Source: Mucilaginibacter robiniae
GTDB lineage: Bacteria > Bacteroidota > Bacteroidia > Sphingobacteriales > Sphingobacteriaceae
Length of the DNA: 64,000 bases
Assembly (NCBI RefSeq): GCF_012849215.1
Contig: NZ_CP051682.1
Span: 372,001-436,000, forward strand
Direction: 5' to 3'
Part shown: positions 34,221-43,581 of the stretch, piece by piece
Numbering within the stretch: position 1 is the stretch's first letter
Layout: each line of letters begins with the position of its first letter
Program-made: the position numbers and the translations under genes
The notes under the pieces: generated by a model
What the model saw: only the letters and a program-made list of their open reading frames with translations
The model's database searches: none
Told to the model about the DNA's origin: nothing

Positions 34221-35231
34221 ATGAAAGTAGCCGTATTAGCCCCTGTTGCCTGGCGCACACCGCCCAGGCACTATGGGCCTTGGGAACAGGTAGCCTCTAA
34301 CATAGCTGAAGGTTTAATCAAGAAAGGCGTTGAGGTCACGCTGTTTGCCACTGGTGATTCTATCACTGCGGGCACGCTGGATGCCGTTTGTGCTACAGGT
34401 TACGAGGAAGATCGTAGTCAGGATGCCAAAGTGCTGGAATGTTTACACATCAGTAACCTGATGGAAAAAGCAGGCAGCTTTGATTTGATACATAACAATT
34501 TCGACTTTTTACCCCTTACTTATTCAGGACTGATAAAAACGCCGGTAATAACTACCATACATGGTTTTTCATCACCCCGAATCATTCCGGTGTACAAAAA
34601 GTATAATGCTACGTCGCACTATGTATCTATCAGCAATGCTGATCGCAGCCCTGAACTGGATTACCTGGCTACCGTGTACAATGGCTTAAATACACAGGAA
34701 TTTGCAGTGGCTGAACAACCGGATGATTATCTGGTATATTTTGGCCGCATACATCATGATAAAGGTGCAGCCGAAGCTATTGAAATTGCCCGCAAGAGCA
34801 ACCGAAGACTGCTGATAGCCGGGATTATTCAGGATGAAAATTATTACCGTGAAAAAGTAGAGCCTTTTATTGATAACGAACAGATTGTTTATGCAGGCCA
34901 TGCCGGACCAGACAAACGGAACGAACTATTAGGCAAAGCCGCAGCCCTGCTGCACCCCATTAACTTTAACGAACCTTTTGGCATGAGTGTAGCCGAAGCT
35001 ATGCTTTGCGGCACCCCGGTGATTGCCTTTAACAAAGGCTCAATGCCGGAGTTGATTAAAGATCAGGAAACCGGCTTTTTAGTAAACACGGTAGAGGAAG
35101 CCGTAGACGCCGTAAAAGAATTGCCTGTTATTGACAGGCAAGCTTGCCATGAATGGGCAAAGAGCCAATTTTCGCGCGAGAAAATGGTAGATGATTATTA
35201 TAAGCTGTATCAACAAATTTTAAATAAGTAG
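34221..35231 (+). CDS. GT4-family glycosyltransferase
   Basis: 336-residue GT-B glycosyltransferase, cytoplasmic. N-terminal VAVLAPVAWRTPPRHYGPWE forms the acceptor site. The C-terminal donor motif NEPFGMSVAEAMLCGTPVIA has the E-x7-E pair of GT4 enzymes, and YFGRIHHDKGAAEAIEIARK opens the second Rossmann domain. The sugar donor is likely UDP- or GDP-hexose but cannot be fixed. It starts immediately after the stop of the fused GT4 gene, with a terminator after it. The convergent GH130 gene suggests a mannoside product, which is inference. Confidence 0.92.
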   Translation: MKVAVLAPVAWRTPPRHYGPWEQVASNIAEGLIKKGVEVTLFATGDSITAGTLDAVCATGYEEDRSQDAKVLECLHISNLMEKAGSFDLIHNNFDFLPLTYSGLIKTPVITTIHGFSSPRIIPVYKKYNATSHYVSISNADRSPELDYLATVYNGLNTQEFAVAEQPDDYLVYFGRIHHDKGAAEAIEIARKSNRRLLIAGIIQDENYYREKVEPFIDNEQIVYAGHAGPDKRNELLGKAAALLHPINFNEPFGMSVAEAMLCGTPVIAFNKGSMPELIKDQETGFLVNTVEEAVDAVKELPVIDRQACHEWAKSQFSREKMVDDYYKLYQQILNK

Positions 35232-35262
35232 GTACTAGCATTTATATATAGCTGCAAACGAG

Positions 35263-35298
35263 AAAGGGAGCAATCATTAACTGATTGCTCCCTTTTTC
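35263..35298. terminator. Bidirectional terminator
   Basis: 14-bp stem AAAGGGAGCAATCA / TGATTGCTCCCTTT (35263-35276 and 35282-35295) with T-run, between convergent genes. Confidence 0.92.
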
Positions 35299-35320
35299 AT
35301 TATAATGTTTTGGTATTGTA

Positions 35321-36787
35321 TTATATACCATCGGCTTTCAAGCGATCCAGTAAAGTTCTCAGATCCACTTCTGCAAAAGAAGATGAATAATCGGATAAAC
35401 CATAAGGTAAAATTAGTTTGCCATTATGCACCATAGAACCGCAGGAGTAAATAACGTTAGGAACGTAACCTTCACGCTCGTCACTGTTCGGAATTAACAA
35501 AGGCTCTTTCAAACGACCAATTTCAATGCTAGGGTCATCCAATTTTAGTAAGCTGGCACCTAAAACATATTTACGCATCGGGCCCACGCCATGCGTGATA
35601 ACCAACCAACCATCTTCTGTTTCAATAGGCGAACCACAGTTACCTATTTGCACGAACTCCCAAGCAAATTTAGGAGCTTGCAGTTTTTGAGGATTTTCCC
35701 ATATATTGATTTTATCGGAATACATAATGTAGTTATTCCAACCATCAATACGGGAAAGCATAGCATATTTTCCGTTTATTTTACGTGGAAACAAGGCCAG
35801 GTTTTTGTTTGCTGCTCCGGCACCGTATAACGGCATAATTTTGAAGTTGATGAAATCATTCGTTTGCAGCAACTTCGGCATAATCAATGAACCATCGTAA
35901 GCCGTGTAAGTAGCATAATACACTGAACTGCCATCGTCATTAGTAAACTTTACAAAGCGGGCATCCTCAATCCCTTTGCGTTCATATTCAGAAATCGGGA
36001 AAATAACCCGGTCTGAAATATCCGTATCCAGCGAGAATACAATTTCATAATAAGAATCTGCCAACCATAGTATTTTGTCATACTCTAACCGACGCGTATC
36101 ATCCTGGTGGCTCTTTTGCGCTTCCAGAATGATTTTACGTAACTCGGTATATTCGAAATGATGATCCAGCTGGCCTTCCAGTTCTTTCAATACATCAACG
36201 TTAATTTGAGTAGCTACTGCTTTCTCAAAAAACAGATTTTTTGTATAAACGGCATTACGAACTATTTCAGCCTCGTCAATATAGTTACCGGCTGGCAGTA
36301 CTGTAATTTCATTGTTTTTACCAAATAAAGCCCTACGGAAGGTTATAGAGGATACGTGCCCCTCACCTACTGCTCGGAAACTGATAATAACCCGGCGCTG
36401 ACCTTCTTCCAGTTCGCTCTGGTCAGGGTCATCAACCATCGATGGGTTGAAAAACGCGGCCGACTCAATAGAGTACTCATGCGTAAAGTATGAGCCCAGC
36501 AGTAATTTGCGGTACACGCTTAACGAATCAAAATCAATACCCAGTTCGCTAATGTAGGCTTTTAGTTTACTGCAATGGCGGTTAAATACACGGGTAATAT
36601 TACGATGGCGTTTGGAATATTCCTGCAACAAGGGCGATATTAAGTCAAATACGTGCTCTTCATTGACCTCCATTACACGCTGAATAACTTCTTTAGCACG
36701 ATCAGGACCATTAAAAAAGAATCTGGCAATAACACGCTTAGAATCGGGGTTTACTTTTACAGCTTTACGCTCGATAGAAAGTCTCAT
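35321..36787 (-). CDS. GH130-family glycosidase/phosphorylase
   Basis: 488-residue enzyme of glycoside hydrolase family 130, known for phosphorolysis or hydrolysis of beta-mannosides. Five-bladed beta-propeller signatures are visible: VFNPSMVDD-like AAFFNPSMVDDPDQSELEEG, IEDARFVKFTNDDGSSVYYA, YATYTAYDG, and late YVPNVIYSCGSMVHNGKLIL. The first 120 residues, beyond the usual GH130 core of about 330, are helical and unassigned. It has no signal peptide, so it works in the cytoplasm on a product of, or substrate for, the adjacent GT4 pair. Exact linkage cannot be predicted. Confidence 0.9.
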   Translation of the reverse strand: MRLSIERKAVKVNPDSKRVIARFFFNGPDRAKEVIQRVMEVNEEHVFDLISPLLQEYSKRHRNITRVFNRHCSKLKAYISELGIDFDSLSVYRKLLLGSYFTHEYSIESAAFFNPSMVDDPDQSELEEGQRRVIISFRAVGEGHVSSITFRRALFGKNNEITVLPAGNYIDEAEIVRNAVYTKNLFFEKAVATQINVDVLKELEGQLDHHFEYTELRKIILEAQKSHQDDTRRLEYDKILWLADSYYEIVFSLDTDISDRVIFPISEYERKGIEDARFVKFTNDDGSSVYYATYTAYDGSLIMPKLLQTNDFINFKIMPLYGAGAANKNLALFPRKINGKYAMLSRIDGWNNYIMYSDKINIWENPQKLQAPKFAWEFVQIGNCGSPIETEDGWLVITHGVGPMRKYVLGASLLKLDDPSIEIGRLKEPLLIPNSDEREGYVPNVIYSCGSMVHNGKLILPYGLSDYSSSFAEVDLRTLLDRLKADGI

Positions 36788-36983
36788 ATATAAAATAAGT
36801 TTTCAAAAAAACCGTAGTTCGGCTAATCAATTACAGCAACCAAGCATAATAGCTGTTTAAACAGCCAATGTTTGAATTGCCTAAACCAACACAATTTGAA
36901 CTGGGTATAAGTTTTATGTTTTTTAAATTAGATTAAATACCAATGGTTTAAACGTACTCTTCAGAAACTATTTATACTTACAA

Positions 36984-37904
36984 TTAAATTACTTTGTTAC
37001 GCTTAATTAGATAAGCTTTTAATAAATTTTGATAGCCTTCATGAATATTAGAATCCACCAAATCAACCTGGTACTGGGCGCACTTTAGCTCCAACTCATG
37101 CCGGTAGTGTTGCAGTACTTGCCGATAGCTATCGCGTACGCGGCCCGGGTGCACTTTTAGCTCTTCGCCACTTTCTATATCCACAAAATGATGTGGCCGG
37201 TTGTCAAAGCTAAAATCCAGTTCATGCTGGCGATCGTTCACATTGAATATAACTACCTCGTGCTTGTTAAACTTTAGGTGTTGCAGAGCAGCAAACAATG
37301 CCTGCATCTTTTCAGGATTCAAACTGTTTTCCAGCATATCACTGAAAATAATAATCATGGAACGCTGATGAATTTCTTCAGCAAAGTAATGAATTACGTC
37401 AGTGAGGTGAGTTTGCGTGTTTGCCTTAGGTTGCTGATAGGCTTTCTCCAGTTCGGCAAACAGGTAAAACATGTGGGTAGTGGTTGAGCGGGCTGCACTC
37501 AACCAGTCTATTTTATCAGAGAAGATTCCTAAACCAAAAGCATCTCGCTGCTTTTTGAATAAGTACATTAGCGAAGCTATGGCATATACCGAAAACTGTA
37601 GCTTATTGATACCTTTTTGCGGATAGTTCATGGATGATGAGGTATCCAGCAGCAGGTAGCACCGCAGGTTAGTTTCTTCTTCAAACTGCTTAACGAACAA
37701 TTTGTCGGTTTTGGCGAATAATTTCCAATCAATGTTTTTTACCGATTCACCACTGTTATACAACCGGTGTTCAGCAAACTCTACAGAAAAGCCATGAAAC
37801 GGACTTTGATGCAAGCCGGTGATAAAGCCTTCAACCACCTGCCTGGCCAGCAGCTCTAAATTAGCCAGTTCCCTGATTTCCTGATTGGTATTTAATTCAG
37901 CCAT
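36984..37904 (-). CDS. DUF58-domain protein
   Basis: 306-residue protein of the DUF58 family with a von Willebrand A-like core. The metal site is LLLDTSSSMNYP near residues 86-97 (D-x-S-x-S), preceded by the family block YNSGESVKNIDWKLFAKTDKL. DUF58 proteins usually sit beside a MoxR ATPase and Bat proteins; none is adjacent here. Its job, likely as a chaperone partner at the membrane, is inferred. A 196-bp AT-rich spacer without a gene lies downstream up to the GH130 start, and the trxA terminator lies upstream. Confidence 0.9.
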   Translation of the reverse strand: MAELNTNQEIRELANLELLARQVVEGFITGLHQSPFHGFSVEFAEHRLYNSGESVKNIDWKLFAKTDKLFVKQFEEETNLRCYLLLDTSSSMNYPQKGINKLQFSVYAIASLMYLFKKQRDAFGLGIFSDKIDWLSAARSTTTHMFYLFAELEKAYQQPKANTQTHLTDVIHYFAEEIHQRSMIIIFSDMLENSLNPEKMQALFAALQHLKFNKHEVVIFNVNDRQHELDFSFDNRPHHFVDIESGEELKVHPGRVRDSYRQVLQHYRHELELKCAQYQVDLVDSNIHEGYQNLLKAYLIKRNKVI

Positions 37905-37923
37905 GGTACGGCAAAGTAATCAT

Positions 37924-37959
37924 AAAAAAAGCGTTACTGTAATTGAGTAACGCTTTCTT
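37924..37959 (-). terminator. Terminator of trxA
   Basis: Stem AAAGCGTTACT / AGTAACGCTTT (37928-37938 and 37945-37955), 20 bp after the trxA stop on the minus strand, followed by a T-run. Confidence 0.88.
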
Positions 37960-37979
37960 AATATATTTAATATAGATGG

Positions 37980-38300
37980 TTAAGCTAATTGTTTGTCCAG
38001 TTTACCAGCTAAAACTGATTTTGGCACTGCACCAATTTGCTTATCTACAATCTGACCGTCTTTGAAGTATAGTAATGCAGGAATATTGCGGATACCAAAT
38101 TTCATAGAAACGCCTGGATTGTTATCCACATTTACTTTACCGATTATAGCTTTGCCATCATATTCTTTGGCAATTTCTTCAACTACCGGACCTACCATGC
38201 GGCAAGGACCACACCATTCTGCCCAGAAGTCAACCAATACGGGTTTATCTGATTTCAACACTACTTCTTCGAAGTTAGCGTCAGTAATTTCTAAAGCCAT
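37980..38300 (-). CDS. trxA: Thioredoxin
   Basis: 106-residue cytosolic thioredoxin that reduces disulfides in peroxiredoxins, ribonucleotide reductase and methionine sulfoxide reductases. Active site WCGPC with Cys30 and Cys33; cis-Pro74 in IRNIPALLY; DFWAEWCGPCRMVGPVVEEI is the canonical block. In this window bcp and msrB would be clients. A TATATTTG box at 38327-38334, with TTG 21 bp upstream, lies 26 bp before the ATG. Monocistronic with its own terminator. Confidence 0.97.
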   Translation of the reverse strand: MALEITDANFEEVVLKSDKPVLVDFWAEWCGPCRMVGPVVEEIAKEYDGKAIIGKVNVDNNPGVSMKFGIRNIPALLYFKDGQIVDKQIGAVPKSVLAGKLDKQLA

Positions 38301-38326
38301 GATTTTATGTTTTAAGTTAATATTAA

Positions 38327-38358
38327 CAAATATATACTAATCAAATTACTTGCCACAA
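38327..38358 (-). promoter_or_regulatory. Putative promoter of trxA
   Basis: Minus strand: TTG at 38358-38356, 21-bp spacer, TATATTTG at 38334-38327, 26 bp before the ATG. Confidence 0.45.
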
Positions 38359-38410
38359 GTAGTGGCTGACAATCTGACAATCGAATTACGGGCGTATGTT
38401 CACCTATGGG

Positions 38411-38647
38411 TTAAAACATGCCCAGTTCATCTTTTGCTTTATCCGAATATCCCCATTCTTCGTTTTCCTTCAACTCCGGATAGGTATAAGGATCTTTAAG
38501 CACGCTGTACACCATCCATACCATTAGAAATGGTGAGATTAAAAAGGCATAAGACAATATAGTTTGCGATATACCGGTGTGAAACAGCACCGAATATATA
38601 ATTACAAATACAGTAACCGTAATTACCGAAACCTTGGCTATGCTCAT
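38411..38647 (-). CDS. Small membrane protein, unknown
   Basis: 78-residue protein with two membrane helices (about residues 5-22, VSVITVTVFVIIYSVLF, and 28-48, LSYAFLISPFLMVWMVYSVL) and an acidic cytoplasmic or periplasmic tail (ELKENEEWGYSDKAKDELGM). I do not recognise a named family. The well-formed hydrophobic pattern, ATG start and codon use support a real gene. It lies between dnaE and trxA with gaps of 110-130 bp on both sides. Confidence 0.7.
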   Translation of the reverse strand: MSIAKVSVITVTVFVIIYSVLFHTGISQTILSYAFLISPFLMVWMVYSVLKDPYTYPELKENEEWGYSDKAKDELGMF

Positions 38648-38777
38648 ATGCTTGCTTCTTAAAAGTTCTGAATAAGCAACAGCAATGCAGCAGTTTAAGT
38701 TTTACTAATCTTCAGGCAACTACTTTTCAGATGCGTACATAAATCCAATGTATTATAATATTCTAAGTACCTTTTTC

Positions 38778-41700
38778 CTACTTCAATACCGGTTGCACAT
38801 TAGTAAGCTGATAAATTTCGGCCAGCAAATCATCGCTTGGATGTACCCGGCAGGTTTTGGAAGGCAGATCGATAAACAAGGTATCTTCGCTATCCTTAAT
38901 CATGAACCGCAAGGCACAGTTTTTATTATCATGCTTCTGGTTATTAGCTTCTACAGCCTGTTGTAAGCTGTCCAGCAACTGATCGTTCAGGTTGTGCAGG
39001 TGCATACATACCGTTAATGATTTTGTCATTTTATCCCGCATTTCTGATAATAGGTTAATGGCAGCTATGCGCAAATCCCAGTTATCTTTCTGGCGATATT
39101 TTTCTTCAATGTTACCTTTAATCTGGATAAAGTACCCTTCCACCAACAGGTTGCGGAACTTAATGTAATCATCACCAAACAAAGCAAACTCGTACGAGTC
39201 ATTGTAATCTTCCAGCACGAAAGTGCCAAAAGGCTTGCCGGTTTTGGTCATTTTGTGCTGTACGTTCGCCATTAAGCCACCAATAGCTAATTCACCCTGG
39301 CGACGTAACAAGTTAAAACGTTCCATAATATCAGGCGCGGCTTCACCATTACGCATGGTTACCAGTACTTTCAAATCGGATACCCGGTTCTGGCAATATT
39401 TTTCCAGCTCCAGCTTATAATTATCCAGCGGGTGACCAGTCAGATAGATACCGATTACATCTTTCTCATACTTCAGCTTTTCTATTAATGGCCATTCTTC
39501 AACATCGGGCATAGCAGGTTCGGGTATGTAAGCGGCCATGGTACCACCGAATAAAGAAGCTTGCGAACTGCTTTGTGTATTCTGGTAATCGTTAGAGTAT
39601 TTAATCAGGCGTTCTACACCGGTTAGCAAACCATTTTCGGTTTTGGCAAAAAAGCGTGCCCGGTTAACGCCAAAACTATCAAATGCACCGGCATAAACCA
39701 GGTTCTCGTATGATTTTTTATTTACGTTACGAACATTGCTGCGCTGTGCAAAATCAAAAACTGATTGGTAAGGTCCGCGCTCGTTACGTTCCTGTATAAT
39801 ACTTTCAATGGCTTTATCACCCACCCCTTTTACACCGGTTAAGCCAAAACGTACTTCACCTTTTTTATTCACGGCAAACGCCATGTCCGATTCATTTACG
39901 TCGGGCCCCAGCACATTGATACCCATACGACGGGTTTCTTCCATAAAGAAAGATATCTTTTCAATGCTGTTCTGGTTGTTCAATACCGCAGCCATGTACT
40001 CGGATGGGTAATGCGCTTTCAGATAAGCCGTCTGGTAAGCCACAAAGGCATAGCAGGTAGAGTGCGATTTATTGAACGCATATTGGGCAAAAGCTTTCCA
40101 GTCATTCCAGATTTTAGTCAGTTTATCTTTAGGGTGGCCCTTTGCCGTTGCGCCATCCACAAACTGGGATTCCATTTTGTTCAGAATCTCAATTTGCTTT
40201 TTACCCATCGCTTTACGCAACACGTCGGCATCACCCTTACTAAAGCCCGCCAACTTTTGCGATAAAAGCATCACCTGTTCCTGGTACACGGTGATACCAT
40301 AACTTTCCCCCAGGTACTCTTCCATGTCGGGCAAATCGTAAGTGATAGGTTCCAGGCCATGCTTACGCTTAATAAAGTTCGGGATGTACTCGAGTGGTCC
40401 TGGCCGATACAGGGCATTCATGGCAATCAAGTCTTCAAACTTATCCGGCTTCAAGTCGCGCAGGTACATTTGCATACCATCACTTTCAAACTGGAACGTA
40501 CCGTTGGTATCACCGCGCTGGTACAGCTCGTAAGTTTTCTGATCGTCTAGCGGTATATAGTCTATATCGATGTCCCGGTCATGGTTCTGCTTAATCATGC
40601 GCAGCGCATCTTTGATGATGGTTAGGGTTTTTAAACCCAAAAAGTCCATCTTGATAACACCCGCATCTTCAATTACACGACCATCATACTGGGTAACCAG
40701 CAGGTCAGAATCTTTGGCGGTGGCTACGGGTACAATGTTGGTCAAGTCGTCGGGCGCAATGATGATACCTGCGGCATGCACGCCCGTATTTCGTACTGAA
40801 CCTTCCAGCTTTTCAGCTTCGCGCAGTACCGTACCTTTTAAATCCTGACTTTTATAGATTTCCTGTAGTTCAGGTACTTGCTGAATGGCCGCTTTCAGGG
40901 TGATGCCCAAAGTTTCGGGTACCAGCTTTTTCATGGCATTCACATCAGATAACGGCATATCCAGCGCGCGGCCTACATCCTGAATACTGGTACGGGCAGC
41001 CATCGAACCATAGGTAATAATTTGTGCTACCTGGTTTTTACCGTATTTATCTACCACGTAGTCGATTACCTTTTGCCGTCCGCTATCGTCAAAATCCGTA
41101 TCAATATCGGGCATTGATTTACGGTCAGGATTCAGGAAACGTTCGAACAGGAGGTTATACTTAATAGGGTCGATGTTGGTGATACCGATACAATAAGCCA
41201 CCGCCGAACCCGCTGCCGAACCACGCCCTGGGCCAATAAACACACCCAAGTCTCGTCCGGCTTTAATGAAATCAGCCACGATGAGGAAGTAACCGGCAAA
41301 ACCCATGGTTTTAATAGTGAACAACTCAAAGTTGATACGCTCTTCCACATCAGGCGTAATATCCCGATAGCGTTCTTTAGCCCCTTTAAAGGTCATATCT
41401 TTCAGATACTCCCACTGGTTCAAGTTATCGGCTTCCGGTCCTTCATGTATTTTAAACTCCGGCGGTATCGGGAAGTTGGGCAGCATGATGTCGCGCTTCA
41501 GCTTCAGCACGTCCACCTTGTCCACAATCTCGTTGGTGTTATCTAATGATTCGGGCAGGTCATGAAACAGTTGTCCCATTTCAGCCTGTGTCTTGAAATA
41601 AAACTGATCATTCGGAAAACCAAAACGATAGCCTTTCCCACCTTCTTCATCCGTAGCAATCGGTGTACTCTGCATATCACCAGTATTCACGCACAGCAAA

Positions 41701-42362
41701 ATATCGTGTGCGTTAGCATCCTGCTGATCCACATAATGCGAATCATTAGAGCAGATCATTTTTACCTGATGCTTTTTAGCATATTGCTGTAACCGGTTAT
41801 TAATAATTTCCTGCTCGGGTATTTCGTGGCGTTGCAGCTCAATGTAGTAATCCTCGCCAAACAGATCTAGCCACCATTTAAACTCAGCTTCGGCCTCCTC
41901 TTCCGTCTTTTTCAGGATAGCTTGCGGCACCGATGCACCAATACAGCAGCTGGTAGCAATTAAGCCTTTATGATGCTTCAATATCAATTCCTTATCAATA
42001 CGGGGCCATTTGCTGTACAAGCCCTCCATGTACCCGTACGAACACAGCTTGATGAGGTTACGATACCCCTCGGCATTTTTAGCCAGAAATAACTGGTGAT
42101 ACCGAACGTCTTTCTTCTCTTTGGTAAACTGCTTGCGGTGACGGTCTTCCACTACGTAAAACTCGCAGCCCACAATAGGTTTTACATTGTGCTTGGCCGC
42201 TTCGGCCACAAACTTAAACACCCCGAACATGTTACCGTGGTCGGTAATAGCCAGGGCCTTCATACCATCCGCAGCAGCTTTTTTATACAGCTTGCTAATG
42301 TCGGCAGCACCGTCGAGTAAAGAAAATTGAGTATGTACGTGTAAATGAGAAAAATCAGGCAT
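38778..42362 (-). CDS. dnaE: DNA polymerase III subunit alpha
   Basis: 1194-residue replicative DNA polymerase. The N-terminal PHP domain shows HVHTQFSLLDGAADI and ITDHGNMFG. The catalytic palm has the aspartates in MPDIDTDFDDSGR and GPGRGSAAGSAVAYCIG. Further features are TGVHAAGIIIAPDDL, YQEQVMLLSQKLAGFSKGDAD and the helix-hairpin-helix FGLTGVKGVGDKAI. The C-terminal OB-fold and tail (about 1000-1194) are present. It has no proofreading exonuclease domain, as expected for DnaE. A minus-strand TAAATTTG at 42395-42402 is a possible promoter. Confidence 0.98.
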   Translation of the reverse strand: MPDFSHLHVHTQFSLLDGAADISKLYKKAAADGMKALAITDHGNMFGVFKFVAEAAKHNVKPIVGCEFYVVEDRHRKQFTKEKKDVRYHQLFLAKNAEGYRNLIKLCSYGYMEGLYSKWPRIDKELILKHHKGLIATSCCIGASVPQAILKKTEEEAEAEFKWWLDLFGEDYYIELQRHEIPEQEIINNRLQQYAKKHQVKMICSNDSHYVDQQDANAHDILLCVNTGDMQSTPIATDEEGGKGYRFGFPNDQFYFKTQAEMGQLFHDLPESLDNTNEIVDKVDVLKLKRDIMLPNFPIPPEFKIHEGPEADNLNQWEYLKDMTFKGAKERYRDITPDVEERINFELFTIKTMGFAGYFLIVADFIKAGRDLGVFIGPGRGSAAGSAVAYCIGITNIDPIKYNLLFERFLNPDRKSMPDIDTDFDDSGRQKVIDYVVDKYGKNQVAQIITYGSMAARTSIQDVGRALDMPLSDVNAMKKLVPETLGITLKAAIQQVPELQEIYKSQDLKGTVLREAEKLEGSVRNTGVHAAGIIIAPDDLTNIVPVATAKDSDLLVTQYDGRVIEDAGVIKMDFLGLKTLTIIKDALRMIKQNHDRDIDIDYIPLDDQKTYELYQRGDTNGTFQFESDGMQMYLRDLKPDKFEDLIAMNALYRPGPLEYIPNFIKRKHGLEPITYDLPDMEEYLGESYGITVYQEQVMLLSQKLAGFSKGDADVLRKAMGKKQIEILNKMESQFVDGATAKGHPKDKLTKIWNDWKAFAQYAFNKSHSTCYAFVAYQTAYLKAHYPSEYMAAVLNNQNSIEKISFFMEETRRMGINVLGPDVNESDMAFAVNKKGEVRFGLTGVKGVGDKAIESIIQERNERGPYQSVFDFAQRSNVRNVNKKSYENLVYAGAFDSFGVNRARFFAKTENGLLTGVERLIKYSNDYQNTQSSSQASLFGGTMAAYIPEPAMPDVEEWPLIEKLKYEKDVIGIYLTGHPLDNYKLELEKYCQNRVSDLKVLVTMRNGEAAPDIMERFNLLRRQGELAIGGLMANVQHKMTKTGKPFGTFVLEDYNDSYEFALFGDDYIKFRNLLVEGYFIQIKGNIEEKYRQKDNWDLRIAAINLLSEMRDKMTKSLTVCMHLHNLNDQLLDSLQQAVEANNQKHDNKNCALRFMIKDSEDTLFIDLPSKTCRVHPSDDLLAEIYQLTNVQPVLK

Positions 42363-42529
42363 AACTAATCCGTTTCAGCACCAGAGTTGGCCTACAAATT
42401 TACTGAAAATAGCGGTTTATTTGGGGTGGATTGTAATTTATCAAAGTGGTATGACAGAGAAATATAGTGGTAAGGTTTATGCTTTATTGAAGCACCGGAC
42501 TTCTTTATTGAGCTTGTGCTTTGATGATT

Positions 42530-43020
42530 GTTCATCTGCTCATGGCCGCAGAGGCCTAGTTACTTTTGTCTTAGTCACAAAAGTAACCAAAAAGACAAGG
42601 CAGAAAAAAGCTTCCTCCCTCACACCCAACGCTGGCCCGCTTTTCTGCCAACCCTACGCTCTTGTTTTTAGCAGTTTTTAATTCATCCCTACGCCTAACT
42701 CTGCTACTTCTCGCTACGACTTGAAAGTCTTGATTCCTGAATCTATACTCTTAATTCTTATCCACTCGTCTTCTTCCAGCTTCGGGTGAAAGGGAGGCAG
42801 CACAGATGGCATAGTGCGGCAGGAAAAGGTCTTTTATTCTTTGCTGAAGCTTGGGCTAGTGCGCGGTGTAAGCGGGGCAAAGAATAAACAACCTGTGGTG
42901 TTGCGTACCTTTGCAGGGATGGGATTAGTGCGGCAAAGAAGCATAGAAGAGACTTGGCCTTTTTGTTTCTTTTGTGGCTAAGACAAAAGAAATAGCCCCT
43001 GCGGCAATGAGCAGACAAAC
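42530..43020. repeat. Inverted pair of about 70-bp repeats with internal hairpins
   Basis: Copy A (42530-42600) and copy B (42951-43020, opposite strand) share CTGCTCAT-GCCGCAG-GGC, then CTTTTGTCTTAG-CACAAAAG and AAAAAG-C-AAG with few differences. Each copy contains a hairpin (TTACTTTTGT / ACAAAAGTAA in copy A). They bracket 350 bp. The whole dnaE-msrB spacer (42363-43111) otherwise holds no convincing gene. The element type is dispersed in Sphingobacteriaceae as I recall it, but I cannot confirm that here. Confidence 0.75.
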
Positions 43021-43111
43021 AATAATAACAGCACCACCCTCAAAAACAAGCACAACAAAAAAGCAACGCCATTATCATGACGTTGCCTTTTATAAAATTC
43101 CCTATTCCCCT

Positions 43112-43507
43112 TTACTTCACTTCTTCCTCTTTGCCGGGTACAAACTTCATGGAAATGGAGTTGACACAGTGACGGGTATTTTTAGCAGTAAAGCGTTCGC
43201 CCACGAATACGTGACCTAGGTGAGCACCGCAGTTGGCACATAAAATTTCGGTACGACTACCATCGGCATCGGTTTCACGGTGAACAGCGCCGGGTATTTC
43301 ATCGTCAAAGCTGGGCCAGCCACAGAAGGATTCAAATTTATCTTTCGATAGGTACAACGGTGCATCGCAACGGCGACAAATGTAAGTACCTTGCGCTTTA
43401 TTATTTAGCAACTCGCCGGTAAATGGGCGCTCAGTACCTTTGTATAAGATCACCCGTTCTTCAGCAGGCGTCAGGTTATTGTATTTGATATTTTGATCGC
43501 GTTCCAT
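43112..43507 (-). CDS. msrB: Peptide-methionine (R)-S-oxide reductase
   Basis: 131-residue MsrB that repairs methionine-R-sulfoxide with thioredoxin. Structural zinc cysteines are in [10 protein letters not shown] and [11 protein letters not shown]; the GWPSFDDEI motif is the substrate pocket; the catalytic Cys is in [11 protein letters not shown]. The protein has no signal peptide, so it acts in the cytoplasm. The start ATG is at 43507. It sits between a repeat-rich spacer and the type IIG enzyme gene; no operon is apparent. Confidence 0.96.
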   Translation of the reverse strand: MERDQNIKYNNLTPAEERVILYKGTERPFTGELLNNKAQGTYICRRCDAPLYLSKDKFESFCGWPSFDDEIPGAVHRETDADGSRTEILCANCGAHLGHVFVGERFTAKNTRHCVNSISMKFVPGKEEEVK

Positions 43508-43581
43508 GTAGCTTGTATATCAAAAGCTGCGCCAAATTGGAATGTGGGACAAGGTGGCATATAGCTCCATTACTTACTAAT

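Noticed and set aside
42421..43018. Two open frames of 86 codons each (42421-42681 plus, 42758-43018 minus)
   Set aside because: They lie across the inverted repeat pair; their protein similarity is just the repeat read in two orientations, with no conserved-domain character.
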